Of a stretch of 61,208 nucleotides of DNA, positions 17,529-26,807 are shown piece after piece. A model generated the notes under the pieces. The model was given only the letters and a program-made list of their open reading frames with translations. It was not told the origin of the DNA and ran no database searches. Position 1 is the stretch's first letter; the number at the start of each line of letters is the position of its first letter. Position numbers and translations under genes: made by a program. This DNA is from Thermoleophilia bacterium (GTDB lineage: Bacteria > Actinomycetota > Thermoleophilia > Miltoncostaeales > Miltoncostaeaceae), in the NCBI GenBank assembly GCA_017882545.1, contig JADGPG010000008.1:1-61208 (forward strand). The letters are read 5' to 3'.

Positions 17529-19001
17529 ATGCCACCTTTTCAGCGACGCGAGATCACGGTGCCCGCCCGCGTGCGGTTCGCCCCAAGCCCCACCGGAAAC
17601 CTCCACGTCGGCGGTGCCAGGACCGCCCTGTTCAGCTGGCTCGTCGCCCGTCACACCGGCGGGACGTACGTGCTGCGGCTCGAGGACACCGACCGGGAAC
17701 GGTCGACTCCGGAGTCGGAGGCCCAGATTCTGCGCGCGCTGGAGTGGCTTGGTCTCAATTGGGACGAGGGCCCGTACCGGCAGAGTGACCGTGGCGAGGT
17801 GTACCTGTCGGCGATCGATCGGCTCAAGGACGCCGGGATCGTCTATGCCGCCTGGGAGACCGAAGCGGAACTTGAGCGGCAGCGCACCGACGCGCGCCAG
17901 AACAAGCGCGCGCCGGTGGTGCGGGGCCGTCGCGACTGGACCGCCGAGCAGATCGCCGGGTTCGAAGCCGAGGGGCGGACGCCGGCGTGGCGGTTCGCCG
18001 TCGAGGTCACCGGGCAGACGGTGATCGACGACTACGTCCGCGGCGAGGTGACCTTCGAGCACGGGGCGATCGAGGACTTCGTGGTCGCCCGCTCCGACGG
18101 GACGCCGACGTACAATCTGGCTGCCGCGGTCGACGATATGGAGATGGGCATCACCCACGTCATCCGCGGGGAAGACCACCTCTCCAATACCCCCAAGCAG
18201 ATGATGGTGATCCGCGCACTTGGCGCCGAGCCGCCCGAGTATGCCCACATTCCCCTGATCCTGGGTCCCGACAAGAAGCGCCTGTCCAAGCGCCACGGCG
18301 CCGCATCGGTCGAAGAGCTGCGCGAGTCCGGATTCGTCCAGCCGGCCGTGTTGAACGCCCTGGCGCTGCTGGGGTGGAGCTTCGACGACAAGACCACGAT
18401 GTTCACGGTCGATGAGCTGATCGAGAAGTTCAGCGTCGCGCGGATCTCCAAGAGCCCGGCCATCTTCGATCTCAAGAAGCTCGAAGTGCTCAACGGGCGC
18501 TATCTGCGGATGATGGACGCCGACGCGTTCGCCGACGCGCTGGTGGCGCACCTCGCCCGTCGCGGGTTCTTCGCGGACAAAGACGCCGCGGCCGAGGCGC
18601 TCGTGCGCGAGATTGCGCCGGCAGTCAAGCGGAAGCTGACGACCCTCGACGACTTTGAGGCGCTCGCGGGATGGTTGTTTCGTCCGCTTGAGATCGAGCC
18701 CGACGCCTGGGAGTCGCTGACCGCCGACGTGCGCAAGTCGATTCAGGCGATCGGCGGCGGGCTGGCGCGCCTCGAACTGCTCGACGCCTTCGAGCAGGAT
18801 GAGATCAAGGACGCGCTCCAGGACCAGCTGCACATCCTCGGGGAGGATGCGCGCGGCTTTCTCGAGCCTCAGCGCATCGCACTGACCGGCCAGCGGGTGT
18901 CGACGGGTATCTACGAGAGCCTCGTCCTCGCCGGTCGTGACGAAGCGCTCGGCCGGTACCGGCAGACGCTCGCCCGGCTCGCAGATATCTGGGTCGCATG
19001 A
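17529..19001 (+). CDS. gltX: Glutamyl-tRNA synthetase
   Basis: 490 residues, class I aminoacyl-tRNA synthetase. The HIGH-equivalent is in RFAPSPTGNLHVGGARTAL and the KMSKS-equivalent is KKRLSKRHG. RLEDTDRER and GEDHLSNTPKQ are also family marks. The C-terminal anticodon-binding domain is complete. ATG at 17529 and GTG at 17559 are both possible starts; the latter trims ten residues before the conserved PARVRFAPSP. It overlaps the next gene by 4 nt (ATGA). Confidence 0.95.
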   Translation: MPPFQRREITVPARVRFAPSPTGNLHVGGARTALFSWLVARHTGGTYVLRLEDTDRERSTPESEAQILRALEWLGLNWDEGPYRQSDRGEVYLSAIDRLKDAGIVYAAWETEAELERQRTDARQNKRAPVVRGRRDWTAEQIAGFEAEGRTPAWRFAVEVTGQTVIDDYVRGEVTFEHGAIEDFVVARSDGTPTYNLAAAVDDMEMGITHVIRGEDHLSNTPKQMMVIRALGAEPPEYAHIPLILGPDKKRLSKRHGAASVEELRESGFVQPAVLNALALLGWSFDDKTTMFTVDELIEKFSVARISKSPAIFDLKKLEVLNGRYLRMMDADAFADALVAHLARRGFFADKDAAAEALVREIAPAVKRKLTTLDDFEALAGWLFRPLEIEPDAWESLTADVRKSIQAIGGGLARLELLDAFEQDEIKDALQDQLHILGEDARGFLEPQRIALTGQRVSTGIYESLVLAGRDEALGRYRQTLARLADIWVA

Positions 19002-19474
19002 GGCGATTCGCGAAACTGCCCCCGTGGCAGTCGGTGGGGCTGATCGCCGCGATCGGGTTTGCGGTCTACCTCGTTGTTGCGATCACGGTCCAGGCGCGCG
19101 GCGGCAACCAGAACTCGTTGTCGGGCTTCGCCGGCGTGATCGCCTGGATCGTCCTGGTAGCGGCCGTGGTGCTCTATCTGAACGCCTGGCGTCGTCGCCC
19201 GAATGCACCCGAGCGCATGGTCTCGAGATTCCTTGAGGGCAACCGAATTGTGACCGACACGCTCGGGGTGCCGGTTCACGTGACGCTGCCTGCGCGCATC
19301 GGAAAGGGGCAGTTGGCGGACGGGGTCCAGATGCCGGTGACAGCTGCGGTTCGCGGCCCGCTTGGGGAGAGCACCGCCCATCTGACGCTTGCTCGGGTCT
19401 CCGGCGCGTGGGAGGTCCTGCACGCGGAGTTCGATCGTGACGGCAACACCGTGTCGCTGGCGACCGGCAACTAG
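18998..19474 (+). CDS. Two-TM protein with a possible Coa1-like extracytoplasmic domain
   Basis: 158 residues. Two membrane spans near the N-terminus (about 12-32 and 43-62) are followed by a beta-rich domain of about 95 residues (MPVTAAVRGPLGESTAHLTL, SGAWEVLHAEF) resembling Coa1/Tim21-type folds. Function is unknown. It is translationally coupled to gltX by the ATGA overlap and is followed by tRNA-Pro. Confidence 0.7.
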   Translation: MRRFAKLPPWQSVGLIAAIGFAVYLVVAITVQARGGNQNSLSGFAGVIAWIVLVAAVVLYLNAWRRRPNAPERMVSRFLEGNRIVTDTLGVPVHVTLPARIGKGQLADGVQMPVTAAVRGPLGESTAHLTLARVSGAWEVLHAEFDRDGNTVSLATGN

Positions 19475-19516
19475 CGCCCGCCGGCATCGGGGTTTCGGTA
19501 CGGTGTGCGCACGACC

Positions 19517-19590
19517 CGGGACGTGGCGCAGCCTGGTAGCGCACCGGCTTTGGGTGCCGGGGGTCGCCGGTTCGAATCCGGCCGTCCCGA
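19517..19590 (+). tRNA. tRNA-Pro (anticodon TGG)
   Basis: 74 nt. Acceptor arms CGGGACG/CGTCCCG, D-arm GGCGCAGCCTGGTAGCGC, anticodon stem CCGGC/GCCGG around the loop TTTGGGT, T-arm GGTTCGAATCC, discriminator A. No duplicated 3' end was found nearby. Confidence 0.95.
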
Positions 19591-19700
19591 TGTCTCGTCC
19601 GGCCCGTCGCGCCTCTGTGCGGGCGGTCGGGAACATCGCAGAAACAGGCGTCGATGACTCAATCTGAGATCGACATCATCCGAACCGCGGCGGCGGCTGC

Positions 19701-21830
19701 GTGCCGCGGTTCGAGCGCGTGAACGGGTCGGACGGGTCAGGAGACGTCGCGATCGCTCGCGACGGGCGTCAGCAACTCGTCCATGACGCCGTCGTCCAGC
19801 TCGGGCTAGTGGGCGCAGCGGTGATTCGCGTCGGACCGGGCGATGCCTGCACCGTCATCAGCTCATGGCCGGCTGGGCGCCTCGATGTGCCGACCTTCGA
19901 GGCTGCGAGCGTGCTGCGGACACTGGCCGGGAGCCGGCGCGGGGTCGCGGCGTGGCGGCCGGGATCACGGATCTTCGCCGAACTCGCGCAGCTGGGAGGC
20001 GTCGCCGTCGTGGGCCGGGCCTCCCTGATTTCCGCGGTCCGGATCTCGACACCGGCCGCGCGCGTCCCGGAAGTCGTCGTGGTGATCAGCTCCGACGGCG
20101 ACCGTGATCCTGACGAGCTTGCGCGCGAGGTCGCCCGGCTGAACGCGCCGCAGGTCACGGAGGTCACGCTCGAGGTCCGGGCCGATGCGCGGATGGCGCG
20201 TCTGGTCGATCTCGGCCTGCGGCTCGCCGGTGAGCTCGACGTCGGGACGCTGCTCGCCGCGCTCGTCGACAACGCCCGCGAGCTGTTCGACGCCACCTAC
20301 GCGGCGATCGGCGTACTTGACCCGTCCGGGACCACGATCGAGCTGTTCAAGGTCGGCGGCATGGATGAGGCGACGCAGGCGCGGATCGGGCCCGTGCCGA
20401 CCGGGCGCGGTCTGCTGGGTGTGCTGCTGGAGGACCCGCGGCCCGTGCGCCTCGAGCGGCTCGGCGACGATCCGCGGTCCTGCGGCTTTCCGGCCCATCA
20501 CCCGCCGATGGCATCGTTTCTCGGCGTGCCGATCCTGCTCGGCGGCGTGGTGTTCGGCAACCTGTACATGACCGAGAAGCGGACCGGGCCGTTCACCTCC
20601 GAGGACGAGCTCCTCGCACAGGTGTTCGCGGCGCAGGCCGCGGTGGCGATCGACAACGCCATGCGCTTCGCCCGCGAACGGGGGCGCACCGCGACGCTTG
20701 AAGATCTCCAGGGGACCATCCGGGCGGTCCAGGATGTGCTGGCAGAGGGTGTCCGCACCAACCAGCCCCTCGAAACGACCCTGGCGGCGGTCGTCGGGCA
20801 GGTCGGCGCCCTGACCGGTGCGGACGGTGCGTGCGTCGCGCTCGTTGAAGATGACCATCTGGTCATTCGGGTCGCTCAGGGCATATCGGCCATGACCGAG
20901 GCCAACGGCCGGCGCTGTGCGTTGTCCGTCGAGGCGGTCCGGCACCTGCTGCGGAATCTCGTCGAGATGCCGGTCGAGGCGGTCGAGCTCCGCGTCGGGA
21001 CCGACTTTGTCGGCGTCCTCGCCGCGGCCGGCGACGCAACAAGCGAGGTCGGGGCGCAGGCGGTGCTCCAGGCCGTGGCCAGCCAGCTGACCCTGGCGGT
21101 CGTGAGTGAACGTGCCGGCGCGGCGGCGTCGGCGCTCGATGTCGCTCGCGAACGCGAGCGCGCGACCGCGGAAGGGTTCCGCAGGGCGATTCGCGCCCAG
21201 GAGGCCGAGCGCGGCCGCATCGCGCGGGAGCTGCACGACGAGGCCGGCCAGGTGATGATGGCCGTTGCGTTGCACCTGCGGGCCCTCGAGAAGTCGTCCG
21301 TCGACCCGCAGCAGAGGGCCGATCTCGAGGAGCTGCACGCGATCGTGTCCGAGGCCGCGGCGGGCCTGCACGAGATGATTTCGGAATTGCGGCCGGGCCA
21401 ACTGCGCGAGCATGGCCTTGCGGCGGCGATCGACCAGCAGGCCACGCGCACCCGCGATGCCACGGGGATCCAGATCGATGTGCACGTCGATGCGCTGCCG
21501 ACCCTGCCGGACGAGGTGGAGATCGCGCTGTACCGGATCGTGCAGGAGGCCTTGGTCAACGTCGCCCGTCACAGCGGCGCGACCGCGGCCAGCGTCACGG
21601 CGGCCCGCACCGGCAGCGGGCTCCGGTTGGTCATCGAAGACAACGGGCGCGGGTTTGACTCATCGGCTGCGACGCGGCGTCACGGGCTGCTCGGGATGAG
21701 CGAGCGAATGGCGCTGCTCGGCGGACACCTGCTCGTCGACTCGAGCCCGGGTGTCGGCACCACGATCATCGCCGAGCTTGACGTGGCGGAAACGACCACG
21801 GCGGCATCCGAAGATCGGACACCGCCGTAG
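19701..21830 (+). CDS. Soluble multi-GAF sensor histidine kinase, NarL-type (HisKA_3)
   Basis: 709 residues. A GAF-like N-terminal region (to about 150), a clear GAF domain (about 170-330) and another degenerate GAF (about 345-465) lead into the HisKA_3 dimerisation box with phospho-accepting His512 (RIARELHDEAGQ). A HATPase follows with N-box-like EALVNVARHS and G boxes EDNGRGFD and HGLLGMSERM. No membrane span, so it senses a cytoplasmic or diffusible signal. No response regulator is adjacent. The GTG start at 19701 follows a GGCGG run; a GTG six codons later is also possible. Confidence 0.9.
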   Translation: MPRFERVNGSDGSGDVAIARDGRQQLVHDAVVQLGLVGAAVIRVGPGDACTVISSWPAGRLDVPTFEAASVLRTLAGSRRGVAAWRPGSRIFAELAQLGGVAVVGRASLISAVRISTPAARVPEVVVVISSDGDRDPDELAREVARLNAPQVTEVTLEVRADARMARLVDLGLRLAGELDVGTLLAALVDNARELFDATYAAIGVLDPSGTTIELFKVGGMDEATQARIGPVPTGRGLLGVLLEDPRPVRLERLGDDPRSCGFPAHHPPMASFLGVPILLGGVVFGNLYMTEKRTGPFTSEDELLAQVFAAQAAVAIDNAMRFARERGRTATLEDLQGTIRAVQDVLAEGVRTNQPLETTLAAVVGQVGALTGADGACVALVEDDHLVIRVAQGISAMTEANGRRCALSVEAVRHLLRNLVEMPVEAVELRVGTDFVGVLAAAGDATSEVGAQAVLQAVASQLTLAVVSERAGAAASALDVARERERATAEGFRRAIRAQEAERGRIARELHDEAGQVMMAVALHLRALEKSSVDPQQRADLEELHAIVSEAAAGLHEMISELRPGQLREHGLAAAIDQQATRTRDATGIQIDVHVDALPTLPDEVEIALYRIVQEALVNVARHSGATAASVTAARTGSGLRLVIEDNGRGFDSSAATRRHGLLGMSERMALLGGHLLVDSSPGVGTTIIAELDVAETTTAASEDRTPP

Positions 21831-21840
21831 CGTGAAGGCC

Positions 21841-21868
21841 GCGGGACCGGCCCCCGCTCCGGTCCCGC
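21841..21868 (+). terminator. Perfect 10-bp stem-loop after the histidine kinase
   Basis: GCGGGACCGG and CCGGTCCCGC pair perfectly across an 8-base loop, starting 10 bp past the kinase stop. There is no T run, so termination may need Rho or be weak. Confidence 0.55.
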
Positions 21869-22051
21869 GTCCCCCCAATTGTCCGATGCCCCGAACGGGC
21901 CGCCATCCGCGAGGCGCCCCGTTCTGATCCGGAATTTTCCCGATGCATGCGGCCGCCGACAGCCGGGAGCCCGAGTTCCGTAGAAACCCCGCGGGCCGGT
22001 TCGGTGGACCGCCGGGTAGCACGCGGGGCCGGATCGACCGATACTTCGGCC

Positions 22052-22294
22052 ATGAGCGATGACCTTGAACGTACGGTGTTGGCACATCTGCGGAGTGCGC
22101 ACGAGCCGGTGCGTGAGTTCGCCCTCTACGACCGCGTCGTCGCGGATCTCGGTGAGGCGATCACCCCGGATCACTTCGTTGATGCGATGGAGCGACTGAT
22201 GACGGCCGGTCGCGTGCATGTGATCGTCGACCGCGATGCGTTCCGACCGGACCCGGCCCCGTTCCAGCCGCGCTTCTACCGCCTGATGGAGTAA
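22052..22294 (+). CDS. Small hypothetical protein (80 aa)
   Basis: It begins MSDDLERTVLAHLR and continues with alternating helical and basic/acidic segments (DRVVADLGEAITPDHFVDAM, GRVHVIVDRDAFRPDP), suggesting a small winged-helix-like fold. No recognised family or catalytic residue. It lies between the kinase and mscL on the same strand, with its own intergenic space. Confidence 0.6.
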   Translation: MSDDLERTVLAHLRSAHEPVREFALYDRVVADLGEAITPDHFVDAMERLMTAGRVHVIVDRDAFRPDPAPFQPRFYRLME

Positions 22295-22383
22295 CGGGCA
22301 CCGCCCGAAGATGTGTCGGCGTGTCCGGCAAGTGACCACGTTAGGCTCTTGGGCACCCATTCCCAGCGTCCCTCGGGGGCCCC

Positions 22384-22773
22384 ATGTTCAAGGATTTCCG
22401 TGAGTTTCTGATCCGCGGCAACCTGGTCGATCTGGCCGTCGCTGTCGTCATCGGCACCGCGTTCGCGATCGTCGTGAAGTCGCTCGTTGACAACATCGTG
22501 ATGCCGATCATTGCGACGCTGGTCGGAAAGCCGAATTTTTCGGCGCTGACCTTCACGATCCACAACTCGGTCTTTCACTACGGCCAGTTCCTGACCGACC
22601 TGTTGACCTTCGTGCTGGTCGCGTTCGTCGTCTTCTTGTTCGTGGTGAAGCCCACGGCTGCGATCCTGCGTCGCGTCTCCAAGGAGAAGGCCGCAACGCC
22701 CGACCCGAGCGAAGAGCTCCTCGGTGAGATCAAGCAGCTGCTCGAGGAGCAGAACACACTGCTGCGCAAGTAA
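22384..22773 (+). CDS. mscL: Large-conductance mechanosensitive channel
   Basis: 129 residues. The N-terminal amphipathic segment MFKDFREFLIRGNLVDLAVA is the MscL signature, followed by TM1 (VVIGTAFAIVVKSLVDNIVMP), a periplasmic loop, TM2 (LLTFVLVAFVVFLFVVKP) and a cytoplasmic helix bundle (EELLGEIKQLLEEQ). It releases solutes during hypo-osmotic shock. Confidence 0.96.
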   Translation: MFKDFREFLIRGNLVDLAVAVVIGTAFAIVVKSLVDNIVMPIIATLVGKPNFSALTFTIHNSVFHYGQFLTDLLTFVLVAFVVFLFVVKPTAAILRRVSKEKAATPDPSEELLGEIKQLLEEQNTLLRK

Positions 22774-22831
22774 AAAGACGGAGCGACGATGTGGCCGCCC
22801 CCCGCACGACTGAGATCGCCGGAGCCCTCCG

Positions 22832-24004
22832 ATGCACGGTGAGCGTGACATCACATTCGCCCGTGCACAGGCGCTCGTCGCTGCCCACGCGCCGGTGACG
22901 CGGCCGGAGACGGTGTCGCTCGCCGCCGCTGTCGGGCGGCGGCTCGCCGCCGACGTGGTCGCCCTCGCCGACCATCCATCCTTTGCGAATTCGGCGATGG
23001 ACGGATGGGCGATCGCCGCGGCATCGGCGCCCGGACGGTTGCGCGTTGTCGGCGAAAGCGCGGCCGGGGCGGCATTTGACGGTGTGGTCGGACCGGGACA
23101 GGCCGTCACCATCTCGACCGGGGCGCCGCTCCCGGCCGGGGCCGACGCCGTGGTCCCGCGGGAACGGGCCGTCGCGCACGACCACCTGGTCGACATCGGC
23201 GAAGAGGTGACCGCCGGCGCATACATCCGGCATCGCGGCGACACCGTGCGCAGGGGGGACGTGGTGATGTCGTCCGGGCGCCGGATCGGGCCGCTGCAGG
23301 TGGCCGTCGCCGCGGGCACGGGCCATGGGGCGCTCGTCTGTGCGGTCCGGCCACGCGTCGCGATCGTGGTCACCGGCCGCGAACTCGTCCCGCCGGGTAC
23401 GGTGCCCGGCGCGAGTGAGGTCTGGAATATCGCCGCGTCGGCGTTGCCGGCGCTCGTGCGCCAGGCGGGCGGCGAGCTCACCGGCTGCATGACCGTCGAT
23501 GACGATCGCCGGTCGACGGTCGATGCCGTGGCGGCCGCGCTGGCCGACGCGGATCTCGTCGTGACGACCGGCGGGGTGTCGGTCGGGAACCACGATCACG
23601 TACGCCCGGCGCTCGCCGAGCTCGGCGTCGAGGAGGTGTTCTGGGGTGTCCGGATCCGTCCCGGACATCCGACCTGGTTCGGTCGACGTGGCGAAGTTCG
23701 GGTCCTGGCGCTGCCGGGAAACCCGGTGGCGAGCATCGTGTGCTTCTGGGTCTTTGGGCGCCCCCTGATGGGGTGTGCGGACCCGTGGACCGCGCACCGG
23801 ATAGGCGCGGATTACCCCATCGCAACGCCACGCACGGACCTCATCCGGTGCATCGACGGGCCCGAGGGGCTCGTGCCGGCCGATCTGCAGGCGTCACACC
23901 ACATCAGCGGCCTCGCGGCCGCCTCCCACCTGGCGGTGGTCGACGAAGGTCGGGGCGATCTGCACAAGGGAGACCGCGTCGACGCCGTCTCCCTTGCGGG
24001 GTAG
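22832..24004 (+). CDS. moeA: Molybdopterin molybdenumtransferase MoeA
   Basis: 390 residues. It inserts molybdate into adenylylated molybdopterin. Seen: ANSAMDGWA (active-site Asp), STGAPLPAGADAVVPRE, RHRGDTVRRGDVV, the MPT-binding core VVTTGGVSVGNHDHV, ALPGNPVAS, and a C-terminal beta domain. In the usual RPGKP loop the Lys is His here (RIRPGHPTWFG), a notable substitution. It lies 58 bp after mscL on the same strand. No other moco gene is nearby. Confidence 0.92.
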   Translation: MHGERDITFARAQALVAAHAPVTRPETVSLAAAVGRRLAADVVALADHPSFANSAMDGWAIAAASAPGRLRVVGESAAGAAFDGVVGPGQAVTISTGAPLPAGADAVVPRERAVAHDHLVDIGEEVTAGAYIRHRGDTVRRGDVVMSSGRRIGPLQVAVAAGTGHGALVCAVRPRVAIVVTGRELVPPGTVPGASEVWNIAASALPALVRQAGGELTGCMTVDDDRRSTVDAVAAALADADLVVTTGGVSVGNHDHVRPALAELGVEEVFWGVRIRPGHPTWFGRRGEVRVLALPGNPVASIVCFWVFGRPLMGCADPWTAHRIGADYPIATPRTDLIRCIDGPEGLVPADLQASHHISGLAAASHLAVVDEGRGDLHKGDRVDAVSLAG

Positions 24005-24005
24005 G

Positions 24006-24188
24006 TCAGTCGGAGGAGGCCGTCCCGGTTCCGACCGCCCGCGTCGGCCCAGCCTCGTTCGGGAGCCCGAGCGCCGAGCGCCAGTCCCTGGGGACCTCGC
24101 GGTCGAACGCGGTGAGTTTCTTACCTTGGCTCGTGATCGCCTGAGGGTTGGATCCGAACCAGCGGTTGGGAAAACGGGTTTCAATCAT
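24006..24188 (-). CDS. Small hypothetical protein (60 aa)
   Basis: It starts MIETRFPNRWFGSNPQAITS 10 bp after the stop of the membrane glycosyltransferase, so the two are probably co-transcribed. It has an even, protein-like composition, unlike the shadow frames around it, but no known motif. No strong ribosome-binding site is seen. Confidence 0.45.
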   Translation of the reverse strand: MIETRFPNRWFGSNPQAITSQGKKLTAFDREVPRDWRSALGLPNEAGPTRAVGTGTASSD

Positions 24189-24198
24189 GCGCGAAATC

Positions 24199-25818
24199 TT
24201 ACCGCAGCTGCGCGGTCCCGGCGCGGCGCCAGACGACCAGTCCGCCTCCGCGTGCGTGGCGCTGGAGAACCGGCCAGTAGTGGGCCGCCACCCAGGTTCG
24301 CAGGGTCCGCATGTATCCACGTGCCTGGTCGGCGATAAAGGGGGTTGTCGCGGTGTCCGGCGCGACCGCCTGGCGCATGAACTGCTTGTCGACGACGATC
24401 AGATCCGGTGCCCGTTCGGTGATGCAGTCGATGACCGACGGCCAGTGCGCGTCAAACATGTACTGGGCGAAGATCGGGCACACCATGCGCAGGTTGGGAT
24501 CGATGAACGCCATGTGGCCCTGATCCATGGCCGTTCCCAGGCGTGCGTAGGTCGTCGGCCGGCCGGCGGCGGCGACGTTGAGCGCGTCCGCGGTCGGGCT
24601 CGTGGTTCGCTGCCACCATTGCGAGAGCGCCCAGGAGGATTCCGGAGAGCCACCGATGGTCGTACCGGAGATGCCGAGACCGCCAAACCCGAGTCCGACC
24701 ACGATCACGATTGCGACGGTCCCGGTGATCGTGATCGCCGACGACCGGGAGCGGGTCGCCACAAACTCGGTACCGAGTGCGATTCCGAGCGCGGCCGGAT
24801 ATGCGACGACCTGCATTCCGTGCCGCCAGAGGGCGCCCATCGCCAGCACGGTGAGGACGGCGACGAATGCGACGGCGAACGCCACCGCCAGGCGCCGCTC
24901 TGACGTCGTGGCGGGCATGCCGCGGACACTCCGTCGGGTCAGCACCACGATCACCGCGGCAACGAGGATCCCGACCGCGACGATCGCGGCGATCAGGCGG
25001 GTCGGATTGTCAACCACGAAGCTGCCGGCAACCTTGAGATGGCCCACCACCCCGCCGGGTTCGCTCCTGAACGCCAGGACCCGCGATGGGTAGCCAAGAT
25101 CGCCAGCCAGCGTCGACCGGTATCCGCCCATCTCGCCACGGGCGGCGACGATCGCCCCGACCGCGACCAGTCCGGCCGCCAGGCCGGCCGCGCAGCGGGT
25201 ACAGGCCGCCGCCAGCTGCCGACCCCGGAGCGACCCGACGATGACCGGAGTCACCAGGGCCGCGGCGAACAGGACCGCGTAGTCCGGGCGCTCAAATGCC
25301 ATGGCACCGAGAACGAGCCCGGTGAGGACGGGGCTGCCGCGGAGCCAGAGCCACGCGACGACCGGCAGGACGGCCAGTGCCGGAAGTTCGGAATACCCGG
25401 CGTAGTACCACACCCCGGTCAGCATCAACGGGTAGGCAAGCGTCCCCACGACGAGCGCGGTGCGCTGGGTGCCGAGCCGGCTCAAGTACAGCGCCATCGC
25501 GGCGCCGGCGCAGGTCAACCAGATCACATCGAGCAGGTAGATCCCGCGCCACCCGAGCACCGCATACCCGAGCGCGCCGCCGTAATAGAACAGGGGCGGC
25601 TTGTTGTCCCAGACGCCCGAATACAGGGTGTAGCCGTGGTGCAGCGCCGCTGCGACGCTGAGGAAGATTCCGCCGTCCCCATTGGTCGTCGGACGCCCCC
25701 GCACGAACACGAGCGCGGCGGCGTAACACGCCAACAGTCCGCCGATTCCCACCCGTCGGAGGGTCGGCGCTGGAATGTGCCGGGGGGCGGTCGGCCCGCT
25801 CGGCGGAGTGTCGGGCAC
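24199..25818 (-). CDS. Polytopic GT-C family membrane glycosyltransferase (ArnT/RgtA-like)
   Basis: 539 residues with roughly ten to twelve membrane spans. The first extracytoplasmic loop contains GDGGIFLSVAAALHHGYTLY and DNKPPLFYY, the typical polyprenyl-phosphosugar-dependent layout with an acidic residue in loop 1. A soluble C-terminal part (about 400-539) follows the last span. It probably moves a sugar from a lipid-linked donor to a cell-envelope acceptor; donor and acceptor are unknown. Confidence 0.82.
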   Translation of the reverse strand: MPDTPPSGPTAPRHIPAPTLRRVGIGGLLACYAAALVFVRGRPTTNGDGGIFLSVAAALHHGYTLYSGVWDNKPPLFYYGGALGYAVLGWRGIYLLDVIWLTCAGAAMALYLSRLGTQRTALVVGTLAYPLMLTGVWYYAGYSELPALAVLPVVAWLWLRGSPVLTGLVLGAMAFERPDYAVLFAAALVTPVIVGSLRGRQLAAACTRCAAGLAAGLVAVGAIVAARGEMGGYRSTLAGDLGYPSRVLAFRSEPGGVVGHLKVAGSFVVDNPTRLIAAIVAVGILVAAVIVVLTRRSVRGMPATTSERRLAVAFAVAFVAVLTVLAMGALWRHGMQVVAYPAALGIALGTEFVATRSRSSAITITGTVAIVIVVGLGFGGLGISGTTIGGSPESSWALSQWWQRTTSPTADALNVAAAGRPTTYARLGTAMDQGHMAFIDPNLRMVCPIFAQYMFDAHWPSVIDCITERAPDLIVVDKQFMRQAVAPDTATTPFIADQARGYMRTLRTWVAAHYWPVLQRHARGGGLVVWRRAGTAQLR

Positions 25819-26295
25819 CTAGCGGACCCGCGCGCGCCGGAGCTGCCGCAGCCTCATCCGGCGGCGGGCGACGCGCATGACCTGCGCCGGGATCTGACGC
25901 TCAGTCGCCTCTGGGGGGCGCCAAAACGATGCCATTCATGCCCCTGGGAAACGTTGACGCAGTGAAGCGTCGTCCACCCTATGACACAGGTGGGGTGTCG
26001 GCAAACGGCCCGTCCGCTGGCGACTCGGCGGGCGCCCGATCGGTCACCCCGCTGGTCGGGATCCGGTTCGGAGAGGTGGCATCGAGGGTGTCGTCTGTCG
26101 ACGTCCCGAGGCGGTCGGGTCGATGTCGTGCCGCCGCCCGCGGTCCGGCCCGCGTTCCGCGCGTGCCCGTGTGCTGGTCGACGGGCCGTGGTGCGGTCGC
26201 AGCGGCGCCTGCGGACTCGGTCGGATGCCAATTATGATGGCGTTGGGTGCACGCGCGGCGATCCGGGGTCGCTGTCCGTCACGGGCGCCCACTGT
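25819..26295. other. Intergenic, upstream of tRNA-Thr; no gene seen
   Basis: It contains the promoter region of the tRNA-Thr gene and of the minus-strand glycosyltransferase. No frame looks coding. Confidence 0.4.
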
Positions 26296-26368
26296 GCCGA
26301 AGTAGCTCAGCTGGTAGAGCAGCCGCCTTGTAAGCGGCAGGTCAGGGGTTCGAGTCCCCTCTTCGGCT
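26296..26368 (+). tRNA. tRNA-Thr (anticodon TGT)
   Basis: 73 nt. Acceptor arms GCCGAAG/CTTCGGC, D-loop with GG, anticodon stem GCCGC/GCGGC with loop CTTGTAA, T-arm GGTTCGAGTCC, discriminator T. Its 3' 47 nt (26322-26368) recur as direct repeats at 27554, 28788, 32878 and 34187. It is the apparent attachment site of a tandem element array. Confidence 0.95.
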
Positions 26369-26375
26369 TTGAGAG

Positions 26376-26400
26376 AACCCCCCGGGAAAGGGAGGGTTTC
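26376..26400 (+). terminator. Hairpin after tRNA-Thr
   Basis: AACCCCCC and GGGAGGGTT can pair (one bulge) across a short GGGAAA loop, followed by TTC. It begins 8 bp past the tRNA. Confidence 0.5.
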
Positions 26401-26807
26401 GGTCAACCCGACCCGAGTCGCGACCTTCCGAAAGGCGGTCTGAGCCGGTTCGAAGACTCTGGGGGACGGTCCCAGACTCTGAGGGAGATCGACCAGGAGG
26501 AGTTCGTGGACGAGGCACCCGAGAGGAAGACGGGGATCCACTCGCCACGGTTCGACTGCGCCGTTCACCATCTGCACGGGAGTACCGCACGGTGCGCAAT
26601 GCCGGCGGCCCGGCAGTCGCCGAGGGGGCCCAACGGCCCACGCCATTCCGGTCAGGTCCGCCGGCACCTGCCCGCGCCCGAGGTCGGCGACGCTGAGGTT
26701 GCGGCGGGTCGTGGGGCGGGGCCGGCAGATTTGTTACGGTCCGGTCGTGTTCGTTGGCAGTGTCCGTTTGACGGTCGGCACGCACTGCGTGTGGTGAGGA
26801 GGCTCCC
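26401..26807. other. Module 1 left arm; repeats, no gene
   Basis: Contains a GCGGTCT/CCGGTTC pair spaced 10 bp, 67 bp after the tRNA-Thr end, matching the TCGGTCY heptamers after the other repeats. Two copies of an ACTCTG(G/A)GGG motif lie at about 26456-26484. No gene seen. Confidence 0.45.

Noticed and set aside
17457-18833. 458-codon frame antisense to gltX
   Set aside because: It mirrors the codon positions of gltX; gltX motifs are complete on the plus strand.
19965-21572. 535-codon frame antisense to the GAF histidine kinase
   Set aside because: Shadow frame with charged low-complexity composition; the kinase domains are intact on the plus strand.
26338-26667. Protein frames reading through tRNA-Thr copies (repeated 'GTRTPDLPLTRR' type peptides)
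   Set aside because: The shared peptide is just the translated tRNA 3' half; the same applies to the frames at 28.5, 32.6 and 34.0 kb.
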